NCBI GenBank assembly: GCA_002339125.1
Contig: DDJQ01000121.1
Coordinates: 1 to 16,936 of the forward strand
Origin: Alteromonadaceae bacterium UBA2620
GTDB lineage: Bacteria; Pseudomonadota; Gammaproteobacteria; Enterobacterales; Alteromonadaceae
Direction of reading: 5' to 3'
DNA length: 16,936 nt
The notes under the pieces are model-generated. The model had not been told where the DNA came from. It was given only the letters and a program-made list of their open reading frames with translations, and made no database searches. Made by a program: the position numbers and the translations under genes. Below are positions 7,058 through 15,126 of this stretch, one piece after another (position 1 is the first letter of the stretch; every line of letters begins with the position of its first letter).

Positions 7058-10000
7058 TTATTCAGGACGTTGCGAGTTGTAGATTTGCGTAACATCAGTT
7101 GCCGTCAGGGCATCATCAAAGATGTACAGCTCATCGATTTGACCGTTGAAAGCTGCATCCCAGAAGTTTGCACCAACCGTAAAGGATGTAACCGGAGCCG
7201 GCGTAAACACATCCGGGAAGTTCTGACCTGCAAAGCCCTCTTCACCATTGATGTAGATACTCATATCACCCTGATTATTGACCATTACCATGTGGTACCA
7301 GGTGCCGGTTTCCAGGGCTTGGTCGGTAAAGGCGTCGTACCAGGCTGTACCAGACCATACCATGGCATTGGTAGAGGCATGGTGACCACCAGGGATCATG
7401 CTGATCCAGCTGTCGGCATTGGCATAGCCAAACACCACTGGGGTATAGTTGGCCAGCGAGGCGGCGTTAAACCAAACCGAGATAGCATAGGAGTTATCTT
7501 TAATCAGGTCAGTAGCCAGCTGCACGCCATAGCTACCATCCATATCCAGCGCTCTGCCTACAATTCCGTCAGTAAAGGCTGCTTCACCGCCTGCCTGGTC
7601 GATAGTAGCACCGGTTGGTATACCTGAACTCTGCTGACCGGTTGCATCAGACAGATCATCGTTATCGAAGCTGTAATGAACTACCGGATCAGGCAGACCC
7701 AGAGCACGCACGTTAACTTCGAAGGTCTTGGTAAGACTTTCGCCTTCCAGGGTGATAGTGGCTGTAAGTACCACCAGAGCGTCGTCTTCACCATTGGCAG
7801 GACGGGTTACTTCACCTTTAGTGCTGATTACTTCCGGGTTAGAGGATGTCCAGCTTATGGCCGATGCGTAAGGGCCCGTGGGACGCATGTTCAGATCTGC
7901 CACAACGGCAGACAAATCACCTAAGTCGAGCAGGTCCGCAGCAGATGCCAGCAGTTCAGCAGTCGACAGTGGCGTAACGTCGAGGTTTTTAATTTCACCT
8001 GCGGTTAATGCCGTGTCATAAAGTTTAACTTCATCAATCATACCGTTGAAAGGTACATCAAATGGATTTACGCCCAGAGTGAACACGCCTTCGTAATCGG
8101 TAAACATATCCGGCAGACCATTGGTCTCACCGGCCAGTTCGCCATCAATGTAAATACGTACGAAGCCATTGCTAACGGAGAACGCTACGTGGGTCCAGGT
8201 ATCCAGTTGCATAGGCACACCAGATATACCGTCAAACCAGGGGTTACTGCCTTTCAGTACAGAGTTACTCCACAACATGATGTTGCCGTCCCAGCTCTGT
8301 GGGACCAAACTCATCCAACCGTTTTCACCAACATCACCAAAGAATGCCGGCGTGAAAATGTTGAGCGACTGCGCATTGAGCCACATAGACACAGTGTAGT
8401 TATAGGAGTTAATAAAGCCGTTTGGCAGACGCAGGCCGTTAGTACCATCTAACATAGCAGCCTGGCCCATTTGACCTTCAACAAAGTTAACGGTACCAGA
8501 GGTATCCGGACGCATGCCGGTTTCAGTTGCGACAGTATAATTACCCAGTTCGTCAGCAAAGCTGCCATCGAAAGAGTAGTGGGCAATACGATTAAACGGC
8601 ACCTGAGCCGGGATCACAATGGTGTAGGTCTGAGTTTGTGACATACCATTGAGGGCAGCGGTGGCGGTTAAGGTTACTTCGGTATCGCCAGAGCCAACAT
8701 TAGGACGGGTTACCACACCAGTGTAACTGGCGTTGGGTAGTTCAGGCTCACCTTTAACCTCAATGTAATCCGGGTGGCTGCTGGTCCAGGTGATATCGGC
8801 GCCTTTAGCACCAATTGCAGGCAGCGTAACGTCTACTGTGGTTTCTTCCGGGAAGGAGATGGCAGCCAGCGCATTAGTCAATGCTGTGGCATCATCGTTT
8901 TCCAACAGTTTACTCCCCCAGATAGCAACGCCTTCTTCATTTACTGCAGTAAAGGTTGGTACAAACTGGCCGTTGTTTTCGTTGTACTGCCAAGAAGATA
9001 CCCCTTTGAAGGTGCCACGGCCGTCGAGATACAGGCGCACAGTGTTATCAGCTTCGTAGTACCATTTACCGGTCACGTCGCCGCTGACGATATTATAATC
9101 TTCCAACGTAATATAAGTAGACACCTTGGCTTCACGATCGATGTCGGTACCGTGGTTAATCAGTTTGAAGGTACCAAACAGATCGGTCTCATCGGCAATA
9201 TTATCGCCTTCAACCGGCACATAACGGTGCGGTGCTACGACCAGCCAGCCATCTTCATTAACGAACATTTCGTGGACACGCACATTATGAAATTCACCAG
9301 AACCCGGGAAGCGGGTATGGAAGATAACAAAGTATTTACCGGTTTCTTCATCATAATAGGCTGAGTTATGTCCTGGTGCCATGTAGCCGTTATCGCTACC
9401 TGCTTCACCAGGATTCACATCATACAGGAAGCCACCCATAACCTTATTGCCATACTGCTCTATGGAAGACCAGCCGCCCGATGCACCAATCATGTCCTGA
9501 CCCAGGCTGTCTACAAATGGGCCGTCAGGATTGCGTGAACGGGCAATACGCATATTGTAGCCATCAGCGTTGTTATACCCACCAAAAGAGGTGAACAGAT
9601 AGTAGTAATCACTTTCAGGGCTGTAAATCATATATGGCCCTTCAATGGCGCTGTAGAAGCCACCCATGAGTTTGGTGCCGTACCCCTGGTCTGGCAGTGC
9701 CATACCGGTTTGTGGATCCATTTCCATGATCCAGATACCACCGGAATAAGAGCCGTAAACCATCCATAAGCGGCCTTCTTTGTCGAAAAAGACATCCGGG
9801 TCGATGGCATTCGGATGCACATTACCGTCGTAAGCTTCGCCATTGATGCCCGGGTTTTCTTCACCCACATGACCAGTGGTCAGGATCAGACCTAAGTCTT
9901 CATAAGGACCGTCAATATTGTCTGATACGGCTACCCCCAGATAGGAACGGGATACACAGTTACCGGTATCGGGCAGCGCACAATGATTATAATAAAAGTA

Positions 10001-10426
10001 GTAACGGCCGTCGCCAAGCTGAATAACATCTGAAGCCCAGGAACCAATATTGCCGCCTACCCAGTCAATGCCCTCAGATACTTCAGAAGGGTAAGTATTA
10101 AACAGTGGCGTATTAGCCGCTGCATCTTCATTATTGGCGGCAGCTGGGTTTAACTGCGTCCAGTTAACTAAATCGGTAGAGCTGGCATAAGCCATATGAG
10201 AGCCGAAGATATAGAAAGTGCCGTCGTCCAGACGAATAACAGAAGGATCGTGAACGCCTACTTCACTAAAAGTAACACCGGTTGGAAAGATCGGGTCTGT
10301 AACACTAACCGGTGGTTCGTTTTGTGGGGCCTCAACAACACCTTCAACTTTTTGTTGTGTTCCGTCTCCACATCCACCGAGTACGGCGGAGATACTCACG
10401 GCTAACAACACTTTGTTCCATCTCAT
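7058..10426 (-). CDS. Multidomain GH43 lipoprotein, probable endo-1,5-alpha-L-arabinanase
   Basis: This 1122-residue protein probably cleaves the arabinan backbone at the cell surface. A lipoprotein signal ends VLGGC (Cys19). The GH43 propeller covers about 50-400, with candidate catalytic Asp60 (VHDPSVIRL), Asp209 (NAIDPDVFF) and Glu262 (SAIEGPYMIY). A C-terminal beta domain of the endo-arabinanase type follows (about 415-508). Then come two copies of a pair: a bacterial Ig-like domain (about 510-608 and 820-908, each with a W-T-S-S-x-P motif) and a LamG/concanavalin-like jelly roll (about 612-815 and 912-1122, each opening HYSFD and ending with FNG-x-IDE). The pairs look like an internal duplication and probably bind polysaccharide. 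GAGG lies eight bases before the ATG. It is divergent from the receptor gene and first in its operon. Confidence 0.9.
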   Translation of the reverse strand: MRWNKVLLAVSISAVLGGCGDGTQQKVEGVVEAPQNEPPVSVTDPIFPTGVTFSEVGVHDPSVIRLDDGTFYIFGSHMAYASSTDLVNWTQLNPAAANNEDAAANTPLFNTYPSEVSEGIDWVGGNIGSWASDVIQLGDGRYYFYYNHCALPDTGNCVSRSYLGVAVSDNIDGPYEDLGLILTTGHVGEENPGINGEAYDGNVHPNAIDPDVFFDKEGRLWMVYGSYSGGIWIMEMDPQTGMALPDQGYGTKLMGGFYSAIEGPYMIYSPESDYYYLFTSFGGYNNADGYNMRIARSRNPDGPFVDSLGQDMIGASGGWSSIEQYGNKVMGGFLYDVNPGEAGSDNGYMAPGHNSAYYDEETGKYFVIFHTRFPGSGEFHNVRVHEMFVNEDGWLVVAPHRYVPVEGDNIADETDLFGTFKLINHGTDIDREAKVSTYITLEDYNIVSGDVTGKWYYEADNTVRLYLDGRGTFKGVSSWQYNENNGQFVPTFTAVNEEGVAIWGSKLLENDDATALTNALAAISFPEETTVDVTLPAIGAKGADITWTSSHPDYIEVKGEPELPNASYTGVVTRPNVGSGDTEVTLTATAALNGMSQTQTYTIVIPAQVPFNRIAHYSFDGSFADELGNYTVATETGMRPDTSGTVNFVEGQMGQAAMLDGTNGLRLPNGFINSYNYTVSMWLNAQSLNIFTPAFFGDVGENGWMSLVPQSWDGNIMLWSNSVLKGSNPWFDGISGVPMQLDTWTHVAFSVSNGFVRIYIDGELAGETNGLPDMFTDYEGVFTLGVNPFDVPFNGMIDEVKLYDTALTAGEIKNLDVTPLSTAELLASAADLLDLGDLSAVVADLNMRPTGPYASAISWTSSNPEVISTKGEVTRPANGEDDALVVLTATITLEGESLTKTFEVNVRALGLPDPVVHYSFDNDDLSDATGQQSSGIPTGATIDQAGGEAAFTDGIVGRALDMDGSYGVQLATDLIKDNSYAISVWFNAASLANYTPVVFGYANADSWISMIPGGHHASTNAMVWSGTAWYDAFTDQALETGTWYHMVMVNNQGDMSIYINGEEGFAGQNFPDVFTPAPVTSFTVGANFWDAAFNGQIDELYIFDDALTATDVTQIYNSQRPE

Positions 10427-10476
10427 GGTTAAACCTCATCAAAGTAATATTGTATGACTAATTTAATATATCAAAC

Positions 10477-10504
10477 AGTATATGCGATGTAAATCTATTG
10501 TTAA
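10477..10504 (-). promoter_or_regulatory. Predicted sigma-70 promoter of the GH43-GH43-GH51 operon
   Basis: On the minus strand TTAACA (complement of 10499-10504) is followed after 16 bases by TATACT (complement of 10477-10482), each five of six to consensus. The -35 coincides with a TGTTAATAG copy at 10499-10507, so a protein bound there would touch RNA polymerase. Confidence 0.5.
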
Positions 10505-10613
10505 TAGTTAAATTTCGTAAATCGGTCTAATTAATTTTAAGTATTTGATAGATAAGTGATATTTTATGTCTTGTGCGCCAGGGTGTTAATTGGTCAGCAT
10601 GGATAAGCCAGTT

Positions 10614-10632
10614 TGTTAATAAATGTTAATAG
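10614..10632 (+). promoter_or_regulatory. Tandem TGTTAATA motifs (candidate operator)
   Basis: TGTTAATA at 10614-10621 and TGTTAATAG at 10624-10632 are direct repeats ten bases apart, about one helical turn. They lie just upstream of the predicted receptor -35 box. Further copies occur at 10499 and, before the symporter gene, at 14909, 14933 and (inverted) 15019. Confidence 0.5.
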
Positions 10633-10647
10633 ATTTAACAGACTTTG

Positions 10648-10676
10648 TTGACACCGATTAAATCATACAATAATAT
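10648..10676 (+). promoter_or_regulatory. Predicted sigma-70 promoter of the TonB-dependent receptor gene
   Basis: TTGACA (10648-10653) is a perfect -35. After 17 bases comes TAATAT (10671-10676), four of six to consensus. It leaves a leader of roughly 115 bases before the ATG at 10797. Confidence 0.5.
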
Positions 10677-10752
10677 CTAGTGTAATCTAATCGTTCTGTT
10701 ACGAAAATTTATATTTTTTTACTTTGCAGTTAACACAACTTATACAAAGGTT

Positions 10753-10780
10753 ACTGTCAGGAGCTTGCTCGGCTCCCAGT
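10753..10780 (+). promoter_or_regulatory. Leader hairpin just before the receptor ribosome-binding site
   Basis: ACTG (10753-10756) and GGAGC (10760-10764) pair with GCTCC (10772-10776) and CAGT (10777-10780) around TTGCTCG. The GGAGG ribosome site (10784-10788) starts four bases after it. A role in translation control is possible; no known riboswitch is recognised. Confidence 0.4.
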
Positions 10781-10796
10781 AATGGAGGTTTACCGT

Positions 10797-11350
10797 ATGT
10801 TTAAAAGAAAGCAACTAGCAACAGCAGTCATATTTGCGCTGGGCAGCACTCTGCTCTATGCACAAGAAGCTGATAATGCACAGGAAGAAGCACCAGAAGA
10901 TGTAGAAGTAATAGAAGTCTCTGGTATCCGCGCTAGTTTAAATAAAGCCATCAACATCAAGCGCCAGAATCTGCAAATCGTAGACGCGATTGTTGCTGAG
11001 GACATTGGTAAATTTCCTGATAATAACGTGGTTGAAGCGCTGCAAAGGGTAACTGGGGTTCAGGTTACCGACAGGGCGTCGGGTGAAGTAAATACGGTTA
11101 CCATTCGAGGTCTCTCTGATGTAACGACAACGGTAAACGGTAGAAACATTTTTACCTCCACTGGACGTTCAATAGCGTTAGCTGATATTCCTGCCGCCTT
11201 GCTGCAAAGCGCCAGCGTTTATAAAACGCGTTCTGCTTCACAGCTTGGTAGTGGCCTGGCCGGACAAATTGATGTACAAACCCAACGACCTTTCGATTTC
11301 GATGGTTCCAAGGTGGTTTTAGCAGCAAGAGCGATTGAGCAGGAACAGGC
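10797..11350 (+). pseudogene. TonB-dependent receptor, 5' part (signal peptide and plug), interrupted by ISAs1-type element
   Basis: The start is ATG 10797, not the in-frame ATG at 10782, because GGAGG at 10784-10788 is eight bases before it. It gives a signal peptide MFKRKQLATAVIFALGSTLL, cut near YAQ/EAD. A TonB-box-like acidic stretch (VEVIEVSGIRASL) follows, then a nearly whole plug domain (DAIVAEDIGKFPDNNVVEAL, TIRGL). The fragment matches the Xanthomonas/Caulobacter-type receptors used for plant polysaccharides. In the present genome the frame runs four codons into the IS and stops at 11364-11366, yielding a peptide of about 189 residues with plug but no barrel. Joined to 12610-14857 it gives an unbroken 933-residue receptor. 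Its place beside arabinanases suggests arabino-oligosaccharides as substrate. Confidence 0.9.
11341..11350 (+). repeat. Target-site duplication, left copy
   Basis: AGGAACAGGC directly before the left end of the IS; repeated exactly at 12600-12609. Confidence 0.95.
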
Positions 11351-11366
11351 CAGGGCGAGAGCATGA
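11351..11366 (+). repeat. Left terminal inverted repeat of the IS
   Basis: CAGGGCGAGAGCATGA; partner of 12584-12599. It lies beyond the 3' end of the transposase gene. Confidence 0.85.
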
Positions 11367-11370
11367 GTGC

Positions 11371-12492
11371 TCAAATTTCGTTCAACGCTACCAAACCCGC
11401 CGCTAACACCTTTTCCAAGTAATCAGTGCTGCCATGCGCACGCTTCTGTTTCCGTGGCACACTCGTTTTTCTGGTTGTCTCCGCACGAAGCATGTTCAAG
11501 GCAAGCTTCCTCGCTCCTGACAGTATTTCGGCGGCATTGCCACGATATATCTGGCATTCATCTTCTTTCATTGAGACATCAAGGACCCAATGAAGACTGT
11601 TTTCTACTGCCCAATGACTACGCACTGCGTTGGCAAAGCGTGCTTTAGTTAAAGCTGCTGAACTGATGTAGTACCGGTATTCCAAAGATGCTTTACCTTT
11701 TTTTGGCTGCCGATAGCTTAACGTAACGCCTATCGTTTTCAGCCCTTTCCATTCAGGAAACCTATTCACTAACGATGCCGCATCCATAACATGGTACGCT
11801 CTTGCTTCGCCTCGTCCATGATGTTTCTCCAGACAAATGACTTCTTGGTTTACAGCACCCGCAAGCTCATTGCGCACGGCATCATGAAGTTCCTTTTGAT
11901 TACCTTTTAGAGCAAGAAGATAATCACCACCACTCTCTACAATCTTCTCCGCAATAGCAGTTTGGCAGCCCATCGCATCTATTGATATCAAGCAACCTTT
12001 GATATCCAGCAGGTTCAGTAAGGCTGGAATGGCTGTGATTTCATTCGACTTACTCTGGGTCTTAATTTGCCCCAATACCACATTATTTTCGGCTGCAAAC
12101 GCATTCACCATATGGATGGCTGATTGCCTGTCTTCACGATTGTAAGAACCGCAAAGCCGCTTACCATCAATCGCAATTAACTGCCCGTCGGATAACTCGG
12201 CGACTGACTGCATCCAACCGATAAAGCAACGCTGGAATTGTTCGCTATCGACTCTTGATATCACACGAGCAATCGTGTCATGAACGGGCAGTCCATTTTT
12301 GAAAAGCCCTTTCTCGCGAAACCAGTCAAAGTGTAAATCACCAAAATCTTCAATGTCTTCCCAGCCTTTGGCACCAGCGATGGAAGCACACACGACAAGG
12401 AATAAAATATCAGTGAATAAATGTGCCACCTTAGCTGATTGACGAGGATCTTCTAACTCACTAAAAAGCTGTTCAAATGCACCTGTACCCAT
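11371..12492 (-). CDS. ISAs1-family DDE transposase
   Basis: This 373-residue protein, the usual length for ISAs1 transposases, catalyses movement of the surrounding element. The N-terminal part (FSELEDPRQSAKVAHLFTDI, then SIAGAKGWEDIEDFG) is the H-repeat/ISAs1-associated region. The DDE triad is probably Asp109 in LIAIDGKRL, Asp172 in LISIDAMGCQ and Glu297 in HWAVENSLHW, followed by the family's LDVSMKEDECQI. No frameshift or missing motif is seen, so it should be functional. GGAGA lies five bases before the ATG at 12492. It is transcribed against the receptor gene it interrupts. Confidence 0.95.
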   Translation of the reverse strand: MGTGAFEQLFSELEDPRQSAKVAHLFTDILFLVVCASIAGAKGWEDIEDFGDLHFDWFREKGLFKNGLPVHDTIARVISRVDSEQFQRCFIGWMQSVAELSDGQLIAIDGKRLCGSYNREDRQSAIHMVNAFAAENNVVLGQIKTQSKSNEITAIPALLNLLDIKGCLISIDAMGCQTAIAEKIVESGGDYLLALKGNQKELHDAVRNELAGAVNQEVICLEKHHGRGEARAYHVMDAASLVNRFPEWKGLKTIGVTLSYRQPKKGKASLEYRYYISSAALTKARFANAVRSHWAVENSLHWVLDVSMKEDECQIYRGNAAEILSGARKLALNMLRAETTRKTSVPRKQKRAHGSTDYLEKVLAAGLVALNEI

Positions 12493-12583
12493 GACTCTCT
12501 CCGCAAAAGAGAGTATAAGATCACAGTCACTAAATTTCGTCCAGTTGTAATATCTCTTGTTAACTCAGTTGGTCAATAAATGT

Positions 12584-12599
12584 TCGTGATCTTGCCCTG
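12584..12599 (-). repeat. Right terminal inverted repeat of the IS
   Basis: Read on the minus strand: CAGGGCAAGATCACGA. It lies upstream of the transposase gene and may contain part of its promoter. Confidence 0.85.
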
Positions 12600-12609
12600 A
12601 GGAACAGGC
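12600..12609 (+). repeat. Target-site duplication, right copy
   Basis: AGGAACAGGC, identical to 11341-11350. Keeping one copy joins GC (11349-11350) with A (12610) as an Ala codon and restores the receptor frame. Confidence 0.95.
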
Positions 12610-14857
12610 AGACTATTACGATCCAAATGTAAGTTTATTTATGAGTGATCGTTGGGAAACGGATTTTGGTGAAGTGGGCGCACTGATCAACGTCGCCTAC
12701 GCCCGCACGCGGTTCCGCGATCAAAGTATCACGGCGGGAGCCATGTTACCGTACTTCACTAAAAACCCGCCTGAGCCTTATGATATGCTAACTCGCATAC
12801 CGTCGACATTCTGGACGCCAGGTCTGGAAGAAGGCCTACCTTTTGCAGCGGGCTCAACGCTGAATGTCAATGGTGTTGACTCGGAGTATTACTTATCGCG
12901 GGATGCCATATTCGGCGCTGATTCCTATGGTGATCGCGAACGACCTGCGGTAAGCGTGTCATTCCAGTGGGCACCAAATGATTGGTCTGAGTATTTATTT
13001 GAGGCCTTTTACAACGGTTTCAGAACCGACAATCAAACCACGATGTTATTTAAAAACGTGGAGCATACGTATTTATTGGATCCCACCGCGCCGATAAATT
13101 TATATGAAGGGACCAATATTATTAAGTCCGGTTCAGCATTGGACTCACAAAACATCGGTAATAATTTTACCAGTGGTGACTTTTTTACGGGTAAAACCGA
13201 TGGCTTCTTATACGCCCTGGGCGGTAACTGGTATCTCAGTGACGACTTCCAGATTAAGTCTGAACTTATCTATCAGACCAGTGAATACACTAATATGTTT
13301 TTTGCTATGCGTGGCGTGCCGCAATACCTGACTGGCACACTGAACTTTGATTTTAACGCCGGTGGCGGTATTCCAGGGTTAGAGATTGTCGATAATCCTG
13401 ATACAGCCATTGACGAGTCTGACGTCACCAACCGGGCCCTATGGCAGACTGATGGTCTGTATGATAACTCTTATCGTGGGGAAGGCGACGCCTTAACCTT
13501 TAAGGTAGACGCGGAGCAGTTTGTCTCTTTTGGACCTATCGAGAAAATCAAATATGGTCTGCGTTATGATAAGCGTACGGCTGAAGATTACGATTATTTA
13601 GGCCCCGGTGGCAATGAAGGCCTGTCATTGGCCGAGTTACCAGACGGTTTCACCTATATTAATAGTGATTTTTTTGACGGCAGAGCCAATTTTCCGAACA
13701 GCTGGGCGGCGGTAGATGCTAAATACCTGATGGCTAACCGCCAGGACATTCGCGCTTTACATGGTTATGACGATATTACCGACCAGACGCCTACCATTAA
13801 CTTCGATATTGAAGAGGTATCGACAGAAGCCTACATCCAAGCCGACTTTATGACAGAGATCGGTGGTAAAACACTGGATGGTCAGATAGGGGTACGGGTT
13901 GAGCGTGCCGAGCGTGATATGGCGTTCTTTGATGCAGAAGGCAACCTTACCGGTAGTGGTGAAGGTTCTAGCACTTCCGTATTACCCAGTTTTGTTGTGC
14001 GCTATCATCTCGCCGATGACCTGTTAGCTCGTTTCGCTTATACCGAAACTGTCAGACGCCCGGATTTTGCAGCACTTAACCCTACTATCAATTATGGGTC
14101 TAACCTGACTGGCCTGGAATTAAAAACTTCAACACAGGGTAATCCCGACCTAGGGCCGGTGGAGTCTGCAAACCTGGATCTTTCATTGGAGTGGTACTTC
14201 TCACCACAAAGTTCTGTTTATGCTGCCTGGTTCCAGCGAGACATCGAAGGCTTTGTATTTGATTCTAAGAGAAAAGTGACACTGCAGGGTCCTGAAGATG
14301 AACAGCCTACAGAATACGTGCTGACTCAGCCTGGTAATGCTTCCGATGGCTCTTTATCCGGCCTTGAATTAGGACTGGTGTATTTCCCGGATAATCTGCC
14401 TGAAGTACTGGATGGTTTAGGTGTTCAGGCGAGTTATACAATGCTTGATTCGGAGCAGGATATCCCGGAATTTGAGGTTGATGAGAACGGCGAAATCTAC
14501 ATTTCCCGGATACTCTCCCGCAGCATGTTTGCGGTATCCGATAAATCCTACAGTGTAGTGGCTATTTACGAGAAAGATAATTTCGATATGCGCTTATCTT
14601 ATGTGTGGCGTGAAGATTTTCTGAATAACTACGAAGCGGCGATTTTTGCAAACCCATTGGGCGTTTACCGTCGTCCGGAACAGAGCTTAAACTTCCAGAT
14701 GAGTTATGATGTCAGTGAAAATCTGATGCTGACCTTCGACGCTACCAATCTGACGGATGAAATTTACCAAAGCTATTATCAGTATCCAACAACCAATAAC
14801 TTTGGCAGCGCGATTATCAGCCGAACCTTCGCATTGGGAATGCGTTACAGCATGTAA
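12610..14857 (+). pseudogene. TonB-dependent receptor, 3' part (beta-barrel), separated from its plug by the IS
   Basis: The frame continues directly from the 5' fragment (DYYDPNVSLFMSDRWETDFG...) to a stop at 14855-14857. It holds essentially the whole 22-strand barrel, with typical receptor motifs: VRYHLADDLLARFAYTETVR about two thirds along, then RPDFAALNP, GNPDLGPVES and a closing strand FALGMRYSM. An ATG at 12641 opens a 738-codon frame, but that product would lack signal peptide and plug, so it is not a gene in its own right. No other stop or frameshift was found in it, so the disruption is young. Loss of the receptor should limit uptake of long arabino-oligosaccharides unless the IS excises or a paralogue exists. 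Confidence 0.9.
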
Positions 14858-14880
14858 CACGTTGCATACGTGACGTTATG

Positions 14881-14909
14881 AAAGCCCGATATATTATTGG
14901 GCTTTTTTT
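14881..14909 (+). terminator. Rho-independent terminator of the receptor gene
   Basis: AAAGCCC (14881-14887) pairs with GGGCTTT (14899-14905) and a T-run follows to 14909, 23 bases after the receptor stop. It separates the receptor transcript from the symporter gene. Confidence 0.85.
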
Positions 14910-14941
14910 GTTAATAGCATATACATGATTAATGTTAATAG
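14909..14941 (+). promoter_or_regulatory. Two TGTTAATAG motifs upstream of the symporter gene (candidate operator)
   Basis: TGTTAATAG at 14909-14917 and again at 14933-14941, in direct orientation 24 bases apart. An inverted TATTAACA follows at 15019-15026. The same word occurs in the divergent region near 10500-10630. Confidence 0.45.
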
Positions 14942-14986
14942 TGTCAGTCGCTAACAATTTCCATCAACGGAATAGCATTATACGGG

Positions 14987-15015
14987 TTGTTTAAATTATA
15001 TTATGATAGTATATT
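14987..15015 (+). promoter_or_regulatory. Possible promoter of the symporter gene
   Basis: TTGTTT (14987-14992), a spacer of 17 and TATATT (15010-15015). The -10 is five of six to consensus and the -35 only three of six, as is common for activator-dependent promoters. The region is very AT-rich, so other choices exist. Confidence 0.35.
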
Positions 15016-15051
15016 TGTTATTAACATTTGGTTTGCAAATGCCGCAAATCG

Positions 15052-15106
15052 AGGGCTCAATTAACAGCCCTTTATCTATTTCAAACAGCCTGAATTGGTC
15101 AGGCTG
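15052..15106 (+). promoter_or_regulatory. Two leader hairpins before the symporter gene
   Basis: AGGGCT (15052-15057) pairs with AGCCCT (15066-15071). CAGCCTGA (15086-15093) pairs perfectly with TCAGGCTG (15099-15106) around ATTGG. The second ends just before the GGAAG ribosome site (15113-15117). The first is followed by a T-rich run and could act as an attenuator. No known riboswitch is recognised. Confidence 0.45.
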
Positions 15107-15126
15107 CAAGTCGGAAGCGAAGTGGT

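Larger units (their letters stand above)
10427..10796. promoter_or_regulatory. Divergent regulatory region between the large GH43 gene and the TonB-dependent receptor gene
   Basis: An AT-rich, gene-free stretch of 370 bases holding one promoter for each direction. It contains three copies of TGTTAATA (10499, 10614 and 10624) plus a shorter TGTTAAT at 10584, and a leader hairpin before the receptor start. No coding frame of note was seen. Confidence 0.75.
11351..12599 (-). mobile_element. ISAs1-family insertion sequence, complete, 1249 bp
   Basis: The ends are imperfect inverted repeats: CAGGGCGAGAGCATGA from 11351, and on the other strand CAGGGCAAGATCACGA from 12599, matching at 13 of 16 positions. 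It is flanked by a perfect 10-bp duplication, as is usual for ISAs1 elements. One intact transposase gene on the minus strand fills it. The intact ends, gene and duplication point to a recent insertion by an element that is probably still active. Confidence 0.95.

Noticed and set aside
7049..7627. 192-codon plus-strand frame opposite the large GH43 gene
   Set aside because: It lies wholly within well-supported LamG coding sequence and has no recognisable domain; the same applies to the frame at 8774-9364.
10666..10671. TACAAT as the -10 box for the receptor promoter
   Set aside because: It is only 12 bases from the TTGACA box; TAATAT at 10671 has the proper 17-base spacing.
12641..14857. Independent 738-residue outer-membrane protein
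   Set aside because: It lacks a signal peptide and plug, and its frame joins the upstream fragment exactly once the IS and one target repeat are removed.
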